This document shows positions 15,659 through 19,677 of a stretch of DNA of 19,677 nucleotides, in pieces. The notes under the pieces were generated by a model. It did no database searches. It worked only from the letters and a program-made list of their open reading frames with translations, and had not been told where the DNA came from. The stretch is from Chloroflexota bacterium (GTDB lineage: Bacteria > Chloroflexota > Dehalococcoidia > SM23-28-2 > RBG-16-64-32), in NCBI GenBank assembly GCA_005882715.1, contig VBEI01000136.1:9911-29587 (forward strand). Direction: 5' to 3'. The translations under genes were made by a program, and so were the position numbers. Positions within the stretch are counted from its first letter, which is position 1. Each line of letters begins with the position of its first letter.

Positions 15659-15664
15659 TACAAT
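15659..15664 (+). promoter_or_regulatory. Possible -10 element just before pilT
   Basis: TACAAT lies 9 bp before the proposed GTG start of pilT. No good -35 is seen at 16-18 bp (TTGGGC at 15631 is too far). If used, transcription would begin about 3 nt before GTG 15674, making a nearly leaderless mRNA, which would fit the absence of a Shine-Dalgarno sequence there. Confidence 0.3.
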
Positions 15665-15673
15665 CCCGACGCC

Positions 15674-16759
15674 GTGTCGTTCTCTATCAAGCTCGAGACG
15701 CTTCATCCTGCACTTGGTCGACTGCTCGCGCTCATGGTCGACCGTGGCGCTACTGATCTTCTCGTCGATGCCGATCGCCCCGCGAGCGTGAGGATTTTCG
15801 GCGCGCTCGTTCGGGTCGATGACGTCTGTCCGTCGGCGGACGACATGCGCCGAATGATCGAGAATCTCCTTAGCCCCGACCAGCAGCAGGACTTCACTCG
15901 GAACCAGGACTTCGACTTGTCGTTCGAGGTGGAGCGGCTGGCCCGCTTTCGATGCTCACTCTACCGACAGCGCGGAACGCTCTGCCTCGCCGTCCGAGCA
16001 CTGCCGCTCGTCATTCCGTCACTCGACAGTCTCGGACTCCCGCCGGTCGTCTCGGACCTCGCCATGCTCCCGCGCGGCCTCGTCCTCGTGACAGGCCCGA
16101 GCGGAAGCGGCAAGTCGACGACGCTGGCCGCGATGATCGCGCGTCTCAACGAGACGAGCCAGAAGCACGTCATCACGATTGAGGACCCACTGGAGTTCCT
16201 TCACGTCGACAAGCGCAGCCGCGTGGATCAGCGCGCTGTCGGCACCGATACTCCGTCGTTCGGACGCGCGCTCCGCAGCATCGTCCGGCAGAACCCCGAC
16301 GTGATTCTCGTCGGCGAGATGCGTGACCTCGACACCATGCAGACGGTGCTCTCGCTCGCGGAAACCGGGCAGCTCACACTGGCGACGCTTCACACGAACT
16401 CCGCAGCAAAAACGATCAATCGCATCATCGACGCCTTCCCGGGTGAGCGGCAGCCGGAGGTGAGATCGCAGCTCGCGCTGTCGCTGGAAGCCGTCATCAG
16501 CCAGACCTTGCTGCCGCGAATCAATGGTGGGCTGGTCGCGGCGGCTGAGGTCCTGATCGCCACCGGCGCCGTGAAGACGATGATCCGCGAAGGACGGCTT
16601 CACCAGATCTACGCGACGATGCAGGCGAGCCAAAACATCGGTATGCGGACAATGAACCAGACACTGGCCGACCTCGTCATGCGTAACGCTGTCTCGGTCG
16701 AGGAGGCGTGCGCTCGCTCCAGTGATGTGAAGGAGCTGCGCCTGCTCATCCACCGATGA
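15674..16759 (+). CDS. pilT: Pilus retraction ATPase PilT
   Basis: The 361-residue cytoplasmic hexameric ATPase drives pilus retraction. It has the PilT-type N-terminal domain (DRGATDLLVDADRPASVRI, variant of ASDLHL). Core motifs are Walker A GPSGSGKST (about 142-150), Asp box ITIEDPLEFLH, Walker B DVILVGEMRD and His box QLTLATLHTNS. The C-terminal PilT signature region follows (MIREGRLHQIYATMQ and GMRTMNQTLADLV). It lacks the four-cysteine zinc motif of PilB, which separates it from the extension motor. The frame is open far upstream, but that part is antisense to pilA. GTG 15674 gives the usual 20-residue lead-in to the conserved domain; ATG 15734 would remove it. It is transcribed divergently from pilA and overlaps the next lipoprotein gene by ATGA. 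Confidence 0.92.
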   Translation: MSFSIKLETLHPALGRLLALMVDRGATDLLVDADRPASVRIFGALVRVDDVCPSADDMRRMIENLLSPDQQQDFTRNQDFDLSFEVERLARFRCSLYRQRGTLCLAVRALPLVIPSLDSLGLPPVVSDLAMLPRGLVLVTGPSGSGKSTTLAAMIARLNETSQKHVITIEDPLEFLHVDKRSRVDQRAVGTDTPSFGRALRSIVRQNPDVILVGEMRDLDTMQTVLSLAETGQLTLATLHTNSAAKTINRIIDAFPGERQPEVRSQLALSLEAVISQTLLPRINGGLVAAAEVLIATGAVKTMIREGRLHQIYATMQASQNIGMRTMNQTLADLVMRNAVSVEEACARSSDVKELRLLIHR

Positions 16760-17235
16760 CGGTTCGACTGGGAGCGCTCGTGCTGCTCGTCTTCACCGCG
16801 TGCGCGACGACCGTGCCGGTACAGCGCGCGACTGAAGGGCCGACGGCGGACGAGGTTTGGCGAGCGCGGTTCGCGATCGGTTACGGCCGCGCGCCCACGT
16901 TCGACGAAATCACCGCATGGAAGGAGCAGGTTCAGGAGCGGGTGACGGCATATCTCGGGCGTCATCCCGACATCGCCGCCTCGCCGCGCGCCAGCCAGTT
17001 CCGCTTTCACCGGCGGATCGCCGTCGGTATGACGAAAGAAGAAGTCGTTCTCCTGCTCGACCGGCCCGAGGCGACGACATCCGACGAGGCCGCGATGCGA
17101 GCAGCCGCAGCGCAGTTCTGGCCGGCCATCCAGCCGCACGCCCGCGAGATGTGGGTCTATTCGCCTGGCTGGCAGCTTTATTTCGACGGTGACCGCCTGG
17201 TCGACGTGACGGTCAGCGACCGGGATCCGCTGTAG
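16756..17235 (+). CDS. BamE/SmpA-like lipoprotein
   Basis: The 159-residue product has a lipoprotein signal (LVLLVFTAC, lipidation Cys16). The first half contains WRARFAIGYGRAPTFDEITAWKEQV and is unlike known domains. The second half (about 85-155) resembles the SmpA/OmlA/BamE fold: a VGMTKEEVVLLLDRP helix, then MWVYSP and a strand pair ending QLYFDGDRLVDVTV. BamE-type domains are small outer-membrane or envelope modules. The start overlaps the pilT stop as ATGA, so the two are translationally coupled and probably co-regulated. A role in retraction or envelope anchoring of the pilus is inference only. The fold call is by motif. Confidence 0.78.
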   Translation: MTVRLGALVLLVFTACATTVPVQRATEGPTADEVWRARFAIGYGRAPTFDEITAWKEQVQERVTAYLGRHPDIAASPRASQFRFHRRIAVGMTKEEVVLLLDRPEATTSDEAAMRAAAAQFWPAIQPHAREMWVYSPGWQLYFDGDRLVDVTVSDRDPL

Positions 17236-17272
17236 CGACCGTAGAACACTTTGGAGGCAAAGGAGTCCTGTT

Positions 17273-17548
17273 ATGACGACGCCGCGAACCGCGGTAGCGC
17301 TCTTCGGGATCTGTGTGGGCTTGGCCGCTTGCACGACGGTCTTCTACGAGAAACACGGAGCAAAGACGGCGGACGTTACCCAGGATTTCCTGGAATGCCA
17401 GGAAGCTGCGCGTGAAACGCGCGTCGACCGCGTCTCCAGCGTCGCACGTACGATCAACGTTGTGCTCCGGGACATCGACATCGACCCGGCAACCTTTGAC
17501 GCCTGCCTGAAAAAGCGCGGGTATACTTCCTCCCTTCCCCGCGACTGA
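17273..17548 (+). CDS. Small lipoprotein of unknown function
   Basis: The 91-residue product has a clear lipobox (GLAAC, Cys20), giving a mature protein of 72 residues. It contains a conserved-looking pair of cysteines (DFLECQEAARETR and FDACLKKRGY). The latter resembles the short lipoproteins whose last Cys and Gly-Tyr motif (CLxxRGY) recurs in many bacteria. ATG 17273 has a strong AAGGAG site with a 7-nt spacer. It lies 37 bp after the BamE-like gene and likely ends the pilT transcript. The function is unknown. The frame ends just before the IS remnants. Confidence 0.82.
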   Translation: MTTPRTAVALFGICVGLAACTTVFYEKHGAKTADVTQDFLECQEAARETRVDRVSSVARTINVVLRDIDIDPATFDACLKKRGYTSSLPRD

Positions 17549-17658
17549 ATGTGACGCGCCCTTCGTCGTGCCGAGAACGCCATGGGGCGTGGATACTGCG
17601 ATGTTTGGTCTTGCTCGTTGCGCTCGGACAGCCGCGGCTGCACGGTAACGTAACGGCG
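17549..17658. other. Intergenic boundary with small palindromes, no gene seen
   Basis: No convincing reading frame is present. A weak hairpin ACGCC-ATGG-GGCGT (17577-17590) follows the lipoprotein stop by 28 bp and may be a terminator, but no T-run follows. CAGCCGCGGCTG (17629-17640) is a perfect 12-bp palindrome, and TAACG...CGTTA (17646-17661) is a short inverted repeat next to the broken IS3-type gene. Confidence 0.4.
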
Positions 17659-17937
17659 TTATGCAAACCTCGCGAAGCGCCGCAGGAACCCGCTTGGCCC
17701 GTTCACGTAGTCGCGTTTGAACGTTCCGACAAACGCCTCGGCCAAATCCGTTGCTCTCCGGGCTGTACGCCTACGCCGGCGTCGTGATCGGCACCAGGCC
17801 GAGCTCGTGGGCGTAGAGCACCGTGGCCGTCGCCGAGTATTGCGGGCCGTTGTCGCTGAACCATTGCACCGCGTGCGGCGCCTTGAGCATCGCCTCGCCA
17901 AAGCGCGCCCAGAGCATGCGATCCATCAAGGCGCGCT
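17659..17937 (-). pseudogene. IS3-family transposase (OrfB) C-terminal remnant
   Basis: Minus-strand translation gives PHAVQWFSDNGPQYSATATV and HELGLVPITTPA, then an in-frame TAG (17773-17771) before AYSPESNG. A +1 frameshift near 17746 leads into LAEAFVGTFKRDYVN, then a stop at 17659. These are the last parts of the IS3-type DDE integrase core: the second Asp (SDNG) and the Glu (SNG-LAEAF) are still recognisable. The first catalytic Asp and all of OrfA are missing. Two lesions plus truncation mean it is not functional. Only about 90 codons survive, and the upstream limit against the IS630-type remnant is not sharp. Confidence 0.82.
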
Positions 17938-17946
17938 AAGTGAAGT

Positions 17947-18597
17947 TCATCGTGCCTGACTACCAGCTGTGAGACCGACTGACCGCGCACCATGACGCGT
18001 TCGTGGCCGCCTGTCCAACGCCTTGAAGGTCCAGCGAAATGGGCGGGCGGAGCGGTTCCAGTGACGAATGAAGTGTTGGATGCGGGCCGCGCGAAGCCGG
18101 TAGGCTGTATCGCTCGCGCGCGTGAGGACCTGGCGTTCCAAGATGCTGAACCAGATTTCGGTTTGGTTCAGCCACGAGGCATGGAGCGGAAGGAACTCGA
18201 ACCGCACACGGCCCTGCTGAGCGGCGAGCCACGCGCGGATCTCTGGTGTTGTGTGAATCGACAGGTTGTCCAAGACGACGACCAAGCGGCCGTGGGGGTA
18301 GCGGCCACGGAGTGCCTTGAGAAGTTCGAGGAACTCGCGCCCACTCCGTCATCGCCGCACGCGCGCCAGCACGCGGCCCGACCGGACGTGGAGGCCCGCC
18401 AGAATCGCGAGCACGCCATGGCGCCGGTAGTGCTCTTCCTGGCGCGCCGGCCGACCCGGACTCGCTGGGCGCCCGGGATGCAGACGCTCGAGAATTTGCA
18501 CTTGGGCAACCGCTGGAGCGCGCTTCGTTCGCTTCGCGTCAGTCGCAGCGGCCGAGCACGGTGTCCACCGTTCTTGATGCGCCCCAGGGTATCTCAC
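17947..18597 (-). pseudogene. IS630-family transposase remnant with internal stop
   Basis: In one minus-strand frame, QVQILERLHPGRPASPGRPA and RRHGVLAILAGLHVRSGRVL (before TGA 18351-18349) continue after that stop as SGREFLELLKALRGRYPHGR. Next come VVVLDNLSIHTTPEIRAWL, LPLHASWLNQTEIWFSILE and FIRHWNRSARPFRWTFK. This is the DDE_3 core of IS630-type transposases, with the second Asp (LDN) and Glu (QTEIW) present. The N-terminal HTH part and the first Asp region are lost or degenerate. A single nonsense codon splits the rest. The last 25 or so codons after the family end look unrelated and may belong to the neighbouring IS3-type fragment. No terminal inverted repeats or TA target duplications were found. 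Confidence 0.85.
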
Positions 18598-18615
18598 GGT
18601 CGCGCTACCCTGGGG
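18582..18615. terminator. Hairpin between the secreted-protein gene and the IS630 remnant
   Basis: A perfect 10-bp inverted repeat CCCCAGGGTA (18582-18591) / TACCCTGGGG (18606-18615) has a 14-nt spacer and starts 21 bp after the stop at 18637. It could end the secreted-protein transcript. No T-run follows. A remnant of an IS end is the alternative, since it abuts the transposase frame. Confidence 0.5.
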
Positions 18616-18636
18616 TCGAACTTTCGGGACACGGCA

Positions 18637-19461
18637 CTAGTTCGGCGTCACGAGCGCCCGGAAGCCGGCCCCGCCGCTGTCCGGTGGCCCGAGCTTCACG
18701 GGCTGCGTGGACGCGACGCCGCCCACCCGGCGCATCAGCAACAGCGCGGTGTCCCCCTCGCTCGGATTCGCCAGGATCACGCGCGGCCCCTGTTCGCCGC
18801 CAGGCAACCACGGCATGTGCCCGAGTACTACGCGATCCTGCGCATCGAGCCACATGAGGTTGGCATAGGCGAGCGGTCCCGTCATGCCGGAGTTGAGCTG
18901 ACGGAGCACCACCACATTGTTTTTTTGGTGGATGAGCGACGTGTTCCCGTTGAGTTGCATCTGTTCGCTGTACCACGTCATCCACGGGAGCGTGGTGGAG
19001 TCCTTCCCGCGCCAGTCGATGCGCTCGAAGGCGAGGCCGAGCCCGGAGCGGTTCGTCGCGCGGTCGAAGTCCATCTGAATTGCGCGCGTGTTCCATCCGG
19101 TCGGGTTCACATAAACGAGGTGGTGCTCCATCTTCCGCTCGGCCCCGTTCTCGAAATAGGTTTCGAGCATCCAGCACAGCATGTGCTCGCTCGGCCGCTC
19201 GGGGTTGCCCCCGGTGCAGTTGTAGCCCCAGCCAAAGACGCTGTTGTGACGCGGATCGGTGAGGTTGGGGAACTGCGCGCTCAGCAGGTTGAAGTCGCCC
19301 GGGACCGCGTTCTCGGTCCGCACCTTCACGCCCACGTAGCCGCCGCCATACGGAGGGACGAGGTCCACGGGCGCTGTGGGTGTGGTCTGCGCGAAGCCCG
19401 ACGACACGAACAGGCCCACGACGGCTGCGCTGACGCATGCGCCCCGCCATCTACTTCGCAT
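18637..19461 (-). CDS. Secreted protein of unknown function
   Basis: The 274-residue product begins with a Sec signal peptide (MRSRWRGACV, hydrophobic SAAVVGLFVSSG, cleavage after FAQ near residue 25). The mature part has no membrane helix and no motif I recognise. It is rich in Trp, Asn and Tyr (WGYNCTGGNPE, EHHLVYVNPTGWNTRAI, PWMTWYSEQMQLNG), which suggests a compact beta-rich extracytoplasmic domain. Two cysteines lie close together (NCTGG and MLCWML) and may form a disulfide. ATG 19461 was chosen because a signal peptide starts there and GAGG lies 7 nt upstream; the frame is open to 19542. It is followed by a hairpin and the IS remnants, so it is probably unrelated to the pilus genes. Confidence 0.8.
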   Translation of the reverse strand: MRSRWRGACVSAAVVGLFVSSGFAQTTPTAPVDLVPPYGGGYVGVKVRTENAVPGDFNLLSAQFPNLTDPRHNSVFGWGYNCTGGNPERPSEHMLCWMLETYFENGAERKMEHHLVYVNPTGWNTRAIQMDFDRATNRSGLGLAFERIDWRGKDSTTLPWMTWYSEQMQLNGNTSLIHQKNNVVVLRQLNSGMTGPLAYANLMWLDAQDRVVLGHMPWLPGGEQGPRVILANPSEGDTALLLMRRVGGVASTQPVKLGPPDSGGAGFRALVTPN

Positions 19462-19677
19462 CGCGTGGCCTCGGCACTTTCGCGACAGGGTCTGCGGTGA
19501 CCATGCCAGCCTCTCTCGGCAAGACCGATACCACACGGGCAAACACTTGATTTATCGTTCGGGAGGGAGCTTCGGTGGCGCGTTCGTAGCCACCCGATTC
19601 GTCCCACGCTGGCTCGTAATCAACCAGAGGAGCCCAGCGCCCTCGCTGAGAATCCCGCAAGATCATTTGGTTACGCG
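19451..19677 (-). CDS. Possible 3' end of an upstream gene, or short hypothetical frame
   Basis: A minus-strand frame is open from the window edge to TAG 19451, overlapping the start of the secreted-protein gene by about 11 bp. From ATG 19666 it would encode 71 residues (MILRDSQRGRWAPLVDYEPA onwards), with less Arg bias than obvious shadow frames. The overlap is compatible with operon coupling. I recognise no domain, and third-position bias is weak, so it may not be coding. Confidence 0.3.
   Translation of the reverse strand, partial: RNQMILRDSQRGRWAPLVDYEPAWDESGGYERATEAPSRTINQVFARVVSVLPREAGMVTADPVAKVPRPRDAK

Noticed and set aside
14948..15673. N-terminal extension of the pilT frame
   Set aside because: The frame stays open but is antisense to pilA and matches nothing. 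PilT homology starts just after GTG 15674.
17646..17664. Possible integron attC-like site (TAACG...CGTTATGC)
   Set aside because: The right core does not fit GTTRRRY, no matching left core or integrase is present, and the palindrome is short.
17992..19500. A 502-codon plus-strand open frame
   Set aside because: It runs antisense to the IS630-type remnant and the signal-peptide-bearing secreted protein, has no recognisable domain, and its composition (Arg/His/Pro rich) is typical of a shadow in GC-rich DNA.

Overview
The window is a chromosomal type IV pilus (T4P) locus from a GC-rich, Gram-negative-type bacterium. The secretin, alignment-complex proteins, lipoproteins and Sec signal peptides imply an outer membrane. 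The gene order (pilM-N-O/P-Q, then an ExeA/GspA-type ATPase, a TPR protein, pilB, pilC, pilS, pilR and minor pilins) and the protein style remind me of Acidobacteriota such as Vicinamibacteria. That assignment is inference from organisation, not from a database search.

Layout. Bases 1-12762 hold one tightly packed minus-strand operon read from right to left: pilM, pilN, a pilO-pilP fusion, pilQ, gspA/exeA-like, tpr, pilB, pilC, pilS, pilR and, after 72 bp, a PilX-type minor pilin cut by the window edge. Most junctions overlap by 4 bp (ATGA or GTGA). A good sigma70-type promoter (TTGACG, 17 bp, TATGGT) lies just upstream of pilM. Next, on the same strand, are an LTA-synthase/sulfatase-superfamily membrane enzyme (12890-14812) and the major pilin pilA (14909-15385), separated by a strong GC-rich hairpin. 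pilA has a near-consensus sigma54 promoter, which fits the NtrC-type PilS/PilR pair encoded in the operon. Divergent from pilA, on the plus strand, are pilT and two small lipoprotein genes; the first is BamE/SmpA-like and overlaps pilT by 4 bp.

Bases 17550-18600 are a graveyard of two broken minus-strand transposase genes, one IS3-type and one IS630-type. They mark the right edge of the pilus locus. Beyond them lie a secreted protein of unknown function (18637-19461) and a possible gene end running off the window.

How the genes fit together. PilB powers extension and PilT retraction through the PilC platform. PilM/N/(O-P) link the platform to the PilQ secretin. The GspA-like ATPase has a C-terminal peptidoglycan-binding domain and probably helps the secretin through the wall. 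PilS/PilR would tune pilA through sigma54. The sulfatase next to pilA may decorate pilin or an envelope glycolipid. No prepilin peptidase, CRISPR array, tRNA or rRNA was seen. The most interesting items are the regulatory architecture of pilA, the PilO-PilP fusion, the pilA-linked phosphoglycerol-transferase-like enzyme and the stacked IS remnants. I found no convincing wholly new system.
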